Shown piece by piece: positions 27,338 through 35,454 of a stretch of 64,000 bases of DNA. The notes beneath the pieces were generated by a model. That model was not told where the DNA came from. It did not search any database and saw only the letters and a program-made list of their open reading frames with translations. The stretch's first letter is position 1; each line of letters starts with the position of its first letter. A program made the translations under genes and the position numbers. Source of the DNA: Neorhizobium alkalisoli (GTDB lineage Bacteria > Pseudomonadota > Alphaproteobacteria > Rhizobiales > Rhizobiaceae); NCBI RefSeq assembly GCF_007829835.1, contig NZ_VIWP01000001.1:806001-870000 (forward strand), written 5' to 3'.

Positions 27338-27402
27338 ATAATCCACAAAATCCATAGAAAAAGAATAACCAGTCTTTCTCATCCGGACCGCCCTGCTAGG
27401 CT
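27338..27402 (+). promoter_or_regulatory. Shared regulon promoter, copy B
   Basis: Aligned without gaps to copies A and C through the dyad region. The left dyad arm is degenerate (ATCCAC), the right arm keeps ATAGAAAAAG, followed by AATAACCAGTCTTTCTC and a TAGGCT -10-like box at 27397-27402. It lies 316 bp upstream of the peptide-binding-protein gene, so that message would have a long leader. Confidence 0.7.
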
Positions 27403-27718
27403 GTGCGTCATGGCATTCATCACACCTGAGAGGAACGCGACATGACCGGAGAATGTACTAGCCCGCGCGCTCCCCGAGTCCAGCAGCCTTGCAAGGCCGC
27501 GCGATAACGGCAGCGCCGTAACCGCTTCCCGCCACTGAGCTGGCCTGAGAAGCGCTCTTCCATCAACAGGCAAGCGTCCAACCCGCCCGACCACGCAGTC
27601 GGCGGAAACGATGACCCATGCCCTGTTTTCTCAAATCGCCGGGAACGCGAAGTGCGACGCAAGGCAGCGTTGGCCCGAAGCCCAGGCAAGACAAAACCGA
27701 AAAATCAGGATATCTCCC
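27403..27718 (+). other. ~310-nt 5' leader of the dipeptide-type transporter operon
   Basis: No full gene fits here. Transcription from promoter copy B would begin near 27409, so the region is an untranslated leader with at least one well-formed mini-ORF (27442-27507). A preceding 11-codon frame starts at 27410, practically at the predicted +1, and ends in an ATGA overlap with the mini-ORF. The rest contains no obvious T-rich terminator. The upstream stretch 27252-27337, between bisC and the promoter, shows nothing recognisable. Confidence 0.5.
27442..27507 (+). CDS. Candidate 21-aa leader peptide with two cysteines
   Basis: ATG at 27442, stop TAA at 27505-27507. A good GAGAGGA Shine-Dalgarno sequence lies 7 nt upstream. 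The peptide begins MTGECTSPRA and ends QQPCKAAR, with Cys at positions 5 and 17 and several Arg/Pro. It occupies the early part of the leader of a putative sulfur-related transporter operon, where a cysteine-sensing leader peptide would make sense. No similar protein is recognised; it could still be chance in a GC-rich leader. Confidence 0.4.
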   Translation: MTGECTSPRAPRVQQPCKAAR

Positions 27719-29371
27719 ATGACCGAACGCTCCTCCCTTATCTCCCTCTCCCGTCGGCGCCTGCTGATCACGACCTCTGTGGCAGCCGCAGCCGCGCTGA
27801 TTGCTCCCTCGTTGTTCAACCCCGCTCAGGCTGCGGAAACCCCGCGTGATGGCGGCGACATCACCTTCCTGATCGACTCTCTTGGCGATACCTGGATCCC
27901 CAATAACAGCGCCATTTCCAGTTTTCAGGGCCATATCTGGGGCCATGTGACCGACAAGCTTCTTTATGTCGACGCAGACGGCAAGGTCAGCCCCTGGCTG
28001 GCGGAAAGCTGGGAGCAGAACGACAAGGCAACCGAATTCACGCTTCATCTGAAGAAGGGCGTGAGCTTCTCGGACGGCACGCCGCTCGATGCCGCGGCCG
28101 TCGTTGCCAATCTCGACATCTGGTATGCCGGCCGCAAGAACGAGGGCATCAACCCGATCGGGCTTTTCCCAAAGACCTATGAGCGCTCGGAGGCCGTCGA
28201 TGCCGCGACCGTAAAAGTCTTCTTCAAGAAGCCGACACTCGGTTTCCTGCCGACCCTCGGATATCACGGCTCGATCCTGATCTCTCCCAAGTCCATCGCA
28301 CAGCCCGCCTCGCAGCAGGCCGACCTCAGCAAGACCGCCGGCAGCGGCCCTTATGTGGTCGACAGCTGGAAGGAGGGTGATTTCGTCAAGCTGGTCAAGC
28401 GCAAGGATTACAACTGGGGTCCGGCAGCCGTCGGCCATACCGGCCCGGCCTTCCTCGACTCGATCACCTACAAGCTCGTCAACGAACCGTCGCTGCGTGT
28501 GGCATCCGTCCAGTCCGGACAGGCCGATGTCGCCTACAACGCCTCGCCTCAGGAACTGAAGTCGCTGAAGGAAGAGGGTTTCACCATCTCGACGCCACGT
28601 TATCTCGGCTTCGTCAACGGCTGGGCAGTCAATACCAAGTTCCAGCCCTATGACGACGTCAAGGTCCGCCAGGCGCTTCAGGCCGCGATCAACCGCCAGG
28701 AAATCATCGACACGGTCTATACGCCCGACTGGAAGCTCGCGACCTCCTTCATCCAGAGCAATGTCCCTGGTGCGACCGACCAGAGTGCTCTTCTCGCCTA
28801 CAATCAGGCCAAGGCGGAAAAACTGCTCGATGAGGCAGGCTGGGTGAAGGGTGCGAACGGCATCCGCAGCAAGGATGGTAAGCCGCTGGCAATCACGCTG
28901 CATTCCAATCCCTATCTCGCAACCTCGAAATCCGTCGACGAGCTGATCGCACAGCAGCTCAGCAAGGTCGGCTGGAAGGTGGATATCCGCGCCTATGACG
29001 TCGTCACCTTCGGCGAAAAGGTGAAATTCGCGGGCACGAACGTGCCGGCCTATGAAGTCACGCGCAGCTTCATCGATGCCGGCACGGTGGCGAGCATCCT
29101 CACCAATGCCAACAATGGCGAGAACTGGTTCGGGCTCGGCGAAAGCGACGCGAAGCTCAACGATCTGCGCGACCAGATCGCCGGTGCCGGCTCGATCGAA
29201 GAGCGCAGCCCGCTTCTGAACGACCTGCAGCACTACGTCCTAGACCAGGGCTATTTCATCCCGCGCACGCAGATCGTCCAGCGCATCTACGTGCAGTCGC
29301 CGACGCTGAGGGGCGAGGTCTATAACGGCGTCGCCTATGCCAGCTATTACACGGCCTTCATCGTCGATTGA
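27719..29371 (+). CDS. ABC transporter substrate-binding protein, family 5 (dipeptide/oligopeptide type), Tat-like signal
   Basis: A 550-aa SBP_bac_5 protein. Start 27719 with AGGA upstream; earlier in-frame ATG at 27611 would bury the signal. The signal is twin-arginine-like (SRRRLLITTS at residues 11-20) with cleavage near AQA-AET. Family features: WLAESWEQNDKATEFTLHLKKGVSFSDGTPL split across residues ~88-118, KTAGSGPYVVDSWKEGDFVKL (~201-221) and DVKVRQALQAAINRQEII (~312-329). It would bind a peptide, opine, glutathione-like or other small solute. Downstream genes supply permeases, ATPase and a monooxygenase, so the cargo is probably an organosulfur compound or conjugate. Confidence 0.9.
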   Translation: MTERSSLISLSRRRLLITTSVAAAAALIAPSLFNPAQAAETPRDGGDITFLIDSLGDTWIPNNSAISSFQGHIWGHVTDKLLYVDADGKVSPWLAESWEQNDKATEFTLHLKKGVSFSDGTPLDAAAVVANLDIWYAGRKNEGINPIGLFPKTYERSEAVDAATVKVFFKKPTLGFLPTLGYHGSILISPKSIAQPASQQADLSKTAGSGPYVVDSWKEGDFVKLVKRKDYNWGPAAVGHTGPAFLDSITYKLVNEPSLRVASVQSGQADVAYNASPQELKSLKEEGFTISTPRYLGFVNGWAVNTKFQPYDDVKVRQALQAAINRQEIIDTVYTPDWKLATSFIQSNVPGATDQSALLAYNQAKAEKLLDEAGWVKGANGIRSKDGKPLAITLHSNPYLATSKSVDELIAQQLSKVGWKVDIRAYDVVTFGEKVKFAGTNVPAYEVTRSFIDAGTVASILTNANNGENWFGLGESDAKLNDLRDQIAGAGSIEERSPLLNDLQHYVLDQGYFIPRTQIVQRIYVQSPTLRGEVYNGVAYASYYTAFIVD

Positions 29372-29407
29372 CCCCAAAAGCAACCGAGTAACGCAAGGGG
29401 GAACGGC

Positions 29408-30418
29408 ATGAGCAATGCTTACCTAACCTACGCCGGAAAACGGCTCGGCCAGGCGGTCGTCGTCATCCTTCTGGCCTATGTCTTCACCTTCGTGGTCGTC
29501 AGCATCCTGCCTGGCGACCCGATCACCAGCGTGCTGCGCAACCCGCAGAACGGCTTTAGCGAGCAGGAAATCGCCGAGATCATCGCGGCGCAGGGCCTTG
29601 ACAAGCCGATCATCGTGCAGCTGTGGAACGCCCTGTCCGGCTTCCTCACCGGCGATCTCGGCATGTCGATGCGGTCCACCCGGCCCGTCTCGACCCTGAT
29701 CGCCGAGGTTCTTCCCTCGACGCTGATCCTGGCATCGGCCGGGCTCACTGTCGCGCTGATCCTTGCGTTCGCGGTTGCCTATGGCACCCGCTTCGTGCCC
29801 AGGCGCTACGGCCAGGGATTGTTGCGGGGTTTCCCGTCGCTTTTCCTGTCGGTGCCGAACTTCGTCATCGGCCTCGTACTGATCCATCTTTTTGGTTTCC
29901 AGCTCGGTCTCTTCCGCGTCATCAATCCGAACAGTTTCTGGGCAACGCTGTTTGCGGCGATCGCGCTCGGCATTCCGGTTTCGGCCCAGATCGCCGAAGT
30001 CCTCATCGCCAATCTCGACAAGGAAGCGGAGCAGGAATATGCCGCGGTCGCCCGCAGCCGCGGCATCGGCCAGGCACGGCTTTTCGCAAAACACCTGCTG
30101 AAACCCGCCTCACTGCCGGTCGTCACCGCCGTCGCGCTGACCATCGGTGAGCTTCTCGGCGGCTCGCTGATCACCGAAACCGTCTTTGGACGCACCGGCG
30201 TTGGCAGTCTCGTGCAGCGCTCCGTCAGCACCCAGGACCTGCCCGTGCTGCAGGCGGTCGTTTCGCTCGGGGCTGTCGTCTTCGTGCTCGTCAACCTGAT
30301 CGCCGACCTTCTCTATCCGCTGCTCGACCCGCGCGTAAAAATCCTCGGCGGCGCGAAACGCCAGCCGACCACGGCGGACGAACCCTCCATCGGTGCGACC
30401 AAGGCGGTGACCCCATGA
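29408..30418 (+). CDS. ABC transporter permease, DppB type
   Basis: A 336-aa permease with the DppB-type N-terminus (first TM, then VSILPGDPITSVLRN, a periplasmic loop, then a 5-TM core). The permease signature includes QEYAAVARSRGIGQARLFAKHLLKPA (~residues 210-235, EAA loop) and the LIGELLGGSLITETVFGRTGVGSLV-like segment (~245-268). AAGGGGGAACGGC precedes the ATG. The end overlaps the next permease by four bases. Component of the dipeptide-type importer. Confidence 0.92.
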   Translation: MSNAYLTYAGKRLGQAVVVILLAYVFTFVVVSILPGDPITSVLRNPQNGFSEQEIAEIIAAQGLDKPIIVQLWNALSGFLTGDLGMSMRSTRPVSTLIAEVLPSTLILASAGLTVALILAFAVAYGTRFVPRRYGQGLLRGFPSLFLSVPNFVIGLVLIHLFGFQLGLFRVINPNSFWATLFAAIALGIPVSAQIAEVLIANLDKEAEQEYAAVARSRGIGQARLFAKHLLKPASLPVVTAVALTIGELLGGSLITETVFGRTGVGSLVQRSVSTQDLPVLQAVVSLGAVVFVLVNLIADLLYPLLDPRVKILGGAKRQPTTADEPSIGATKAVTP

Positions 30419-31257
30419 CCTTCATTTCCGCATCATCCGGCATCAATCGCGTCAACTGGCTTGCGGCGCTTCGCATGCCGCCGATCGTGGCACTTTCCTT
30501 TGTCATCATCGCGATCGTGATTGCCTGGTCGGTCGCACCCGGCCTCTTTACCAGCCATAGCCCAGTCGCCGGCGTGCCGGCGGACAAGCTTCTCCGCCCA
30601 AGCCTGGCACACTGGTTCGGCACCGATCACCTCGGCCGCGACGTCTATACTCGCGTGGTCTATGGCACGGCCTCTTCCGTCTCGAGCGCGCTTGTCGCCG
30701 TCGTGATCGGGGTGGTCGTCGGGGGGCTTATCGGTCTTTTTGCCGGCTTCCTCGGCGGCTGGGTCGATGTCGTCTTCGCCCGGCTGGTCGATGTGCTTCT
30801 GTCGATCCCGAAATTCCTGCTCGCCGTGATCATCGTCACCGCGATCGGCTTCGAGACCATCAATGCCGCCATCGCCACCGGCGTTTCGGCCGTGGCGATT
30901 TTTGCCCGCGTCACCCGCGCCGAAGTGTTGAAGACCCGGCAGGCGACCTTCGTCGAGGCGGCATATCTCTCCGGCGGATCGCGCTGGTACATCCTCTGGC
31001 GGCACGTGCTTCCGAATGCATCGCGCTCGGTGCTGCCGCTGGCCGTTCTGCAGTTCGGTGAATCCATCCTGGTGATCGCCAGCCTTGCCTTCCTTGGCTA
31101 CGGCGACCCGCCGCCTGCCTCCGACTGGGGCCTGCTGATCTCGATCGGCAAGGATTATCTGAAATGGCCGTGGCTCGTTTATGCCCCCGCCTTTGTCACC
31201 ATCTTAACCGTCCTCTCAGTGAACAGGATCAGCCGATGGCTTCGCAAAACAGACTGA
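30415..31257 (+). CDS. ABC transporter permease, DppC type
   Basis: A 280-aa permease. The N-terminal cytoplasmic stretch and TM1 are followed by the DppC hallmark HWFGTDHLGRDVYTRVVYG (residues ~62-80), then the EAA loop (FVEAAYLSGGSRWYILWRHVLPN, ~180-202) and FGESILVIASLAFLGYGDPPP (~217-237). ATGA overlap with DppB-type gene. Its last 22 bases overlap the start of the dual ATPase gene, so translation of the operon is tightly coupled. Confidence 0.92.
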   Translation: MTFISASSGINRVNWLAALRMPPIVALSFVIIAIVIAWSVAPGLFTSHSPVAGVPADKLLRPSLAHWFGTDHLGRDVYTRVVYGTASSVSSALVAVVIGVVVGGLIGLFAGFLGGWVDVVFARLVDVLLSIPKFLLAVIIVTAIGFETINAAIATGVSAVAIFARVTRAEVLKTRQATFVEAAYLSGGSRWYILWRHVLPNASRSVLPLAVLQFGESILVIASLAFLGYGDPPPASDWGLLISIGKDYLKWPWLVYAPAFVTILTVLSVNRISRWLRKTD

Positions 31258-32963
31258 CCGCCACGCTCATTGACGCAATGACACTGGCGCCCCTACCGCA
31301 ACCCGCTGCCGCACCGCTGCTCGAGGTCAACGACCTTTCGGTTTCCTATGGCAAACAGGAAGTCGTCCGCGGTGTCGGCTTCGAGCTTGGACGCGGAAAA
31401 AGCCTGGCGCTGATCGGCGAATCCGGGTCCGGCAAATCCACGATTGCCCGTGCCATCCTGCGGCTGCTGCCCGCAGGCGCCACGGCGCGCGGAGATGTCG
31501 GCTTTGACGGACAGAACCTTCTGGCGCTTCCCGAGCGCCGGTTCCGTCTCTTAAGGGGCCGCGCCATCGGTTTTGTTCCGCAGGATCCCGGCAACGCGCT
31601 CAATCCGGTCCGAACGATCGGCGTGCAGGCAATGGAAGCCGCAGCGCTGACGGACGAGCCGAATGCGGCCATCCGCAAGGCCCTCATCCTCGAAACTTTC
31701 GCGCAGGTCGGGCTCGACAATCCGCAGCGGGTCTACGACTCCTATCCGCATCAGCTCTCCGGCGGCATGCTTCAGCGTGTGCTGATCGGCCTTGCCGTCC
31801 TGCCGCGGCCGGCACTGCTGGTGGCCGACGAACCCACCTCCGCGCTCGATGTGACGATCCAGAAACGGATCCTCGACCTCCTGTCGCGCCTGCAGCACGA
31901 TCTCGATATCAGTCTGCTTCTCATCACCCATGACCTCGCCATTGCAGCGGAACGGACGGATAGTCTCGTTGTTCTGAAGAACGGCGTGGTGCAGGAGGCG
32001 GGCCGGACATCGTCCGTCTTCTCCTCACCGGCCTCGGCCTATGCCAGAAAGCTGCATGCTGACGTTCCGGCCCTCAATCCGGACCGTTATGCCCGGCTGC
32101 GCCAAACCGGCCTGCGCCTGCGCGATGCCGACGAAGCACCGAAGATCGAAGTCAGTGCCGTCACCAAAAAATTTGCGGTCGACGGCAAGATCCTGACCGC
32201 GGTCGATGACGTCTCCTTCTCGGTCCCGGCCGGCACCACCCATGCACTGGTCGGAGAATCCGGCTCCGGCAAAACAACGACGATCCGGCTTCTGCTGGGT
32301 CTCGAAGAGCCGGATAGTGGCACGATTTCCGTTGCCGGCGAGCAGGTTTCCGGTCGCTCGGCCACATCGCTCCGCGCCGTCTGGCGGCATCTTCAGCTGG
32401 TCTACCAGAACCCGTTCACCTCGCTCGACCCGACCTGGAGCGTCGAACACCTCGTCCGCGAGCCACTCGACCGCTTCAAAATCGGCACGCCGGAAGAACG
32501 CACGAAACATGTTCGTGAGGCGCTCGCCAATGTTGGGCTTGCCGACCATCTTTTGACCCGCAAGCCGGGCGCCCTGTCAGGCGGCCAGCGGCAGCGCGTG
32601 GCGATTGCCCGCTCGCTGGTGCTGAAACCCGACGTCATCGTTCTCGACGAACCGACATCGGCACTCGATGTCAGCGTCCAGGCCGATATCGTCGAAGTGC
32701 TGCTATCGCTGCAGGCAAAACTCGGCCTCACCTATATCTTCGTCTCCCATGACCTGGCGCTGGTCCGCCAGCTCGCTCACACCGTCTCCGTCATGCAGCG
32801 AGGCAGGATCGTCGAGCACGGCAACGTCACAGATATTTTTGGCAATCCGCAGCACGCCTATACCGCCTCGCTGCTGGAATCGATCCCATCCGGCATCACC
32901 GAACCGGCGCGCAAGCCGCAACCGGTATCCCGGCAGCATCTGAGACAGGAGCAGTTGGCATGA
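31236..32963 (+). CDS. Fused dual ABC ATPase (DppD-DppF type)
   Basis: A 575-aa protein with two complete ATPase halves. First half: Walker [10 protein letters not shown] (~60-68), LSGGMLQRVLIGLAVLP, LVADEPTSALDVTIQ. Second half: Walker [11 protein letters not shown] (~345), LSGGQRQRVAIARSLVLKP, VLDEPTSALDVSVQ. In most peptide importers these are two genes. The start at 31236 has AGGA upstream and lies inside the DppC-type gene; MTLAPL at 31278 is an alternative. Energises the dipeptide-type importer. The last four bases overlap the following monooxygenase start. Confidence 0.93.
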   Translation: MASQNRLTATLIDAMTLAPLPQPAAAPLLEVNDLSVSYGKQEVVRGVGFELGRGKSLALIGESGSGKSTIARAILRLLPAGATARGDVGFDGQNLLALPERRFRLLRGRAIGFVPQDPGNALNPVRTIGVQAMEAAALTDEPNAAIRKALILETFAQVGLDNPQRVYDSYPHQLSGGMLQRVLIGLAVLPRPALLVADEPTSALDVTIQKRILDLLSRLQHDLDISLLLITHDLAIAAERTDSLVVLKNGVVQEAGRTSSVFSSPASAYARKLHADVPALNPDRYARLRQTGLRLRDADEAPKIEVSAVTKKFAVDGKILTAVDDVSFSVPAGTTHALVGESGSGKTTTIRLLLGLEEPDSGTISVAGEQVSGRSATSLRAVWRHLQLVYQNPFTSLDPTWSVEHLVREPLDRFKIGTPEERTKHVREALANVGLADHLLTRKPGALSGGQRQRVAIARSLVLKPDVIVLDEPTSALDVSVQADIVEVLLSLQAKLGLTYIFVSHDLALVRQLAHTVSVMQRGRIVEHGNVTDIFGNPQHAYTASLLESIPSGITEPARKPQPVSRQHLRQEQLA

Positions 32964-34048
32964 CCATCGCGGCACCCGCGGGCACGCTGCCTGCATATTT
33001 TCACCCGAAACAGCGGCTCGGCTTCAACACCCGCGTCTCGTTCAACGACGATGCCGGGCCGGCGCAGGGGCTGCGCGATGGCATCGAACTGTTCAAGGAG
33101 GCCGAGAGGCTGGGCTACCAGTCCGGCTGGGCCTATCAGCGGCATTTCGACCACTATCTCTCCTCCCCACTGCCGTTCTTCGCCGCTGTCGGCCAACATA
33201 CGCAACGCATCACCCTCGGATCGGCGGTCATCCCGATGCGCTATCAGGACCCGATCCTGCTTGCCGAAGCGGCCGGCACGACGGATCTCCTGATTGACGG
33301 CAGGCTTGAGCTTACCATCGCGACCGGTGCCAATGGTGCCTTCGACGCCGTGTTCGGAACCGCCGATACCGACGCCCGCACCGAAGCAAAACGCCGTCAG
33401 GCCCGTTTTCTCGCAGCGATTTCCGGCGAGGTCCTACACACCGTCACCGAACCGGTCCAGGGTGCAGCGCTGGGGGCCGAGCTACGTGTGACGCCGCACA
33501 GTCCGACGCTGCGAAACCGCATCCGGCAGGGTTCGGCCAGCCTTTCCTCGGCGATTCAGGCCGCGGAACTCGGCATCGGCCTGATTACCGGAACCGTCCT
33601 GCACGACCATGAGGAAGGCGAAAGTTTTGGGGCGTATCAGGCCCGGCTGATCGAGGCCTATCGCAGCACCTGGCGCCGCATCTGGCAAACGGAACCGCCA
33701 TCGGTCGCCGTCGCCGCTTCCATTCTGGTCGGCACCACGGCCGAGCTTCGGGAAAAATATGCGGCCTATGATCTCGACCGCCGAACCAATGGCATCGCCG
33801 CATCGCGTCCGAAAGGTGCACTTGCGCCTCCAGGCACACCCGCTGGCGCGCAAATATCTCCGGTCTTCCAGGGAACGCCCGATCAGGTGATCGACGCGGT
33901 CTTCAACGATCCCGGCCTCGCGGCCGCAGACGAGGTTGTCCTCTTCCTGCCACCAGCCTTCGGGCTTGCTGAAAATGTGCGGCTGCTCACCGATCTCGCC
34001 GGCACGGTCGCGCCGCTCTTCGGCTGGTCGCCCGCCCCCGCCGCTTAA
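32960..34048 (+). CDS. Luciferase-like FMN-dependent monooxygenase
   Basis: A 362-aa luciferase-like protein starting in an ATGA overlap with the dual ATPase gene, so it is a member of the importer operon. Features: LGFNTRVSFNDD near the N-terminus, EAERLGYQSGWAYQRHF (~47-63), RITLGSAVIPMRYQDPILLAEAAGTTDLLIDGRLELTIATG region (~83-125), TLRNRIRQGSASLSSAIQAAELGIGLITG (~185-213). It lacks the full SsuD/NtaA signatures, so is a divergent group. The probable role is oxidative opening of the compound imported by the preceding transporter, using FMNH2 from the reductase at 36668-37228 or another. Confidence 0.85.
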   Translation: MTIAAPAGTLPAYFHPKQRLGFNTRVSFNDDAGPAQGLRDGIELFKEAERLGYQSGWAYQRHFDHYLSSPLPFFAAVGQHTQRITLGSAVIPMRYQDPILLAEAAGTTDLLIDGRLELTIATGANGAFDAVFGTADTDARTEAKRRQARFLAAISGEVLHTVTEPVQGAALGAELRVTPHSPTLRNRIRQGSASLSSAIQAAELGIGLITGTVLHDHEEGESFGAYQARLIEAYRSTWRRIWQTEPPSVAVAASILVGTTAELREKYAAYDLDRRTNGIAASRPKGALAPPGTPAGAQISPVFQGTPDQVIDAVFNDPGLAAADEVVLFLPPAFGLAENVRLLTDLAGTVAPLFGWSPAPAA

Positions 34049-34073
34049 GCGGCAAAACCGCAATCGCGATTGC
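34041..34073. terminator. Two adjacent perfect palindromes at operon end
   Basis: CCGCTTAAGCGG (34041-34052, containing the stop codon) and GCAATCGCGATTGC (34060-34073) are perfect 12- and 14-bp palindromes. They end the dipeptide-type operon just before promoter copy C. There is no T-run, so termination is possible, not certain; a protein-binding role is also possible. Confidence 0.35.
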
Positions 34074-34104
34074 CCAACCTCGTTCAAGGACAGCGGCAGA
34101 GAAT

Positions 34105-34169
34105 ATTTTCTACATAATCGATAGAAAAAGAAAGACCTGTCTTCCTGACTTCCCTGTCGCTGCTTAACC
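34105..34169 (+). promoter_or_regulatory. Shared regulon promoter, copy C
   Basis: TTTCTA (34107-34112) and TAGAAA (34122-34127) form the dyad, followed by AAGAAAGACCTGTCTTCCTG and a TTAACC box at 34164-34169, which aligns with TAGGCT of copies A and B. It is 63 bp upstream of the SsuD-like gene at 34233. Confidence 0.72.
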
Positions 34170-34232
34170 TTCCCTCATTGCCTGAAAATATCAGACCCAA
34201 AATCCCGGTCTCAAAATCTCAAGGAGCGACCC

Positions 34233-35336
34233 ATGACTGCGGAATTCATCAGCGTAAGTTTTCCCAATGCATCGAACGACCTGAACCCCATTCCCGATGC
34301 GCCGGTGGATCCGAACTATCTCGAGCGTTATTCGCGCTCGCTCGATGATTATGGGTTCAACTACACGCTGATCCCCTATTCCTCGTCATCCTTCGATCCG
34401 TTCACGCTCGGCGCGACGGTTCTCGCCCATACGAAGCACATCAAGATCATCGTCGCTTTGAGGCCGAACACGGTCTATCCGACGGTCGCCGCCAAATCGC
34501 TCGCAACCCTCGACCAGCTGAGTGGCGGCCGCGTCGTCGTCCACTTCATTGCCGGCGGCAGCGACGAGGAACAGGCGCGTGAAGGCGATTTCCTCAACAA
34601 GGAGGAACGCTACGAGCGGCAGGAAGAATATATCCGCATCCTGCGCCTCGCCTGGACGTCGAAGGAGCCCTTCGACTTCGACGGCAAATATTACCAGTTC
34701 AAGCAGTTCCGCAGCGCCGTGCGCCCGACCAATGGCCTCATTCCGATTTCGCTCGGCGGCTCGTCGGATGCCGCCTATCGCATCGGCGGTTCGCTCTGCG
34801 ATATCTTTGGCCTCTGGGGCGAGCCGCTTGCGGAAACCAAGCAGCAGATCGAACGCATCTACGCCGAGGCCGCCAAGGCCGGCCGCACGGACCGCCCGCG
34901 TATCTGGGTCACCTTCCGCCCGATCGTTGCCGAAACCGATGATCTGGCCTGGGAAAAGGCGCACAGGGTCTTGGATCGCCTGAACGAGAACCGCCAGAAG
35001 GGCCTCCACCGCTCTCCGCTCAACGCGCCGGCTCCGGCCAATGTCGGTTCGCAGCGTCTGCTGGAAATCGCCAAGCGCGGCGATGTGCATGACCGAGCGC
35101 TCTGGTATCCGACCGTGACCGCCACCAATGCAAGCGGCGCCACCACCGCGCTGGTCGGATCGCCGCGGACGATCGCCGATTCCATCCTCGACTATATCGA
35201 TCTCGGCGCCGACCTGATCTCGATCCGAGGTTACGACAATTACAACGATGCGGTCGATTACGGGCGTTACGTCCTGCCGCTCGTGCGGGAAGGCATTCGC
35301 GAACGGGAAGAAGCAAAGAGGAAGGCCGCGGCCTGA
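34233..35336 (+). CDS. SsuD-like FMN-dependent alkanesulfonate monooxygenase
   Basis: A 367-aa luciferase-like enzyme of the SsuD group. AAGGAGCGACCC precedes the ATG. Features: KHIKIIVALRPNTVYPTVAAKSLATLDQLSGGRVVVHFIAGG region (residues ~68-109), ERYERQEEYIRIL (~127-139), LIPISLGGSSDAAYRIGG (~168-185) and a C-terminal TTALVGSPRTIADSILDYIDLG (~302-323). SsuD enzymes use FMNH2 and O2 to release sulfite from sulfonates. First gene under promoter copy C, with a flavin reductase two genes on. Exact substrate unknown. Confidence 0.88.
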   Translation: MTAEFISVSFPNASNDLNPIPDAPVDPNYLERYSRSLDDYGFNYTLIPYSSSSFDPFTLGATVLAHTKHIKIIVALRPNTVYPTVAAKSLATLDQLSGGRVVVHFIAGGSDEEQAREGDFLNKEERYERQEEYIRILRLAWTSKEPFDFDGKYYQFKQFRSAVRPTNGLIPISLGGSSDAAYRIGGSLCDIFGLWGEPLAETKQQIERIYAEAAKAGRTDRPRIWVTFRPIVAETDDLAWEKAHRVLDRLNENRQKGLHRSPLNAPAPANVGSQRLLEIAKRGDVHDRALWYPTVTATNASGATTALVGSPRTIADSILDYIDLGADLISIRGYDNYNDAVDYGRYVLPLVREGIREREEAKRKAAA

Positions 35337-35454
35337 TGCCGGTGGTCCGGCACCGCTACCGGACCAGCACTCCCGCTTCCTTTCTCCAATGCAGCCGGCC
35401 ATCCGTCTTCTCGTGACGGGTGCCCTCTCTTCCTGAAGCCAGAAGGCAAACCGC

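Noticed and set aside
27563..29233. 556-codon open frame antisense to the family-5 binding protein gene
   Set aside because: Same reasoning: composition of a shadow frame, no motifs, full overlap with a clear gene.
31236..32963. Possible frameshift fusion of two ATPase genes
   Set aside because: Both halves are complete with a normal linker and no internal start or stop; fused dual ATPases are common in peptide importers of rhizobia.
15687..34169. Reading the three similar 65-bp blocks as a dispersed mobile repeat (REP/MITE)
   Set aside because: No target-site duplications or terminal inverted structures are seen, each block sits at promoter distance from a gene in the same orientation, and the conserved part ends at the -10 box.
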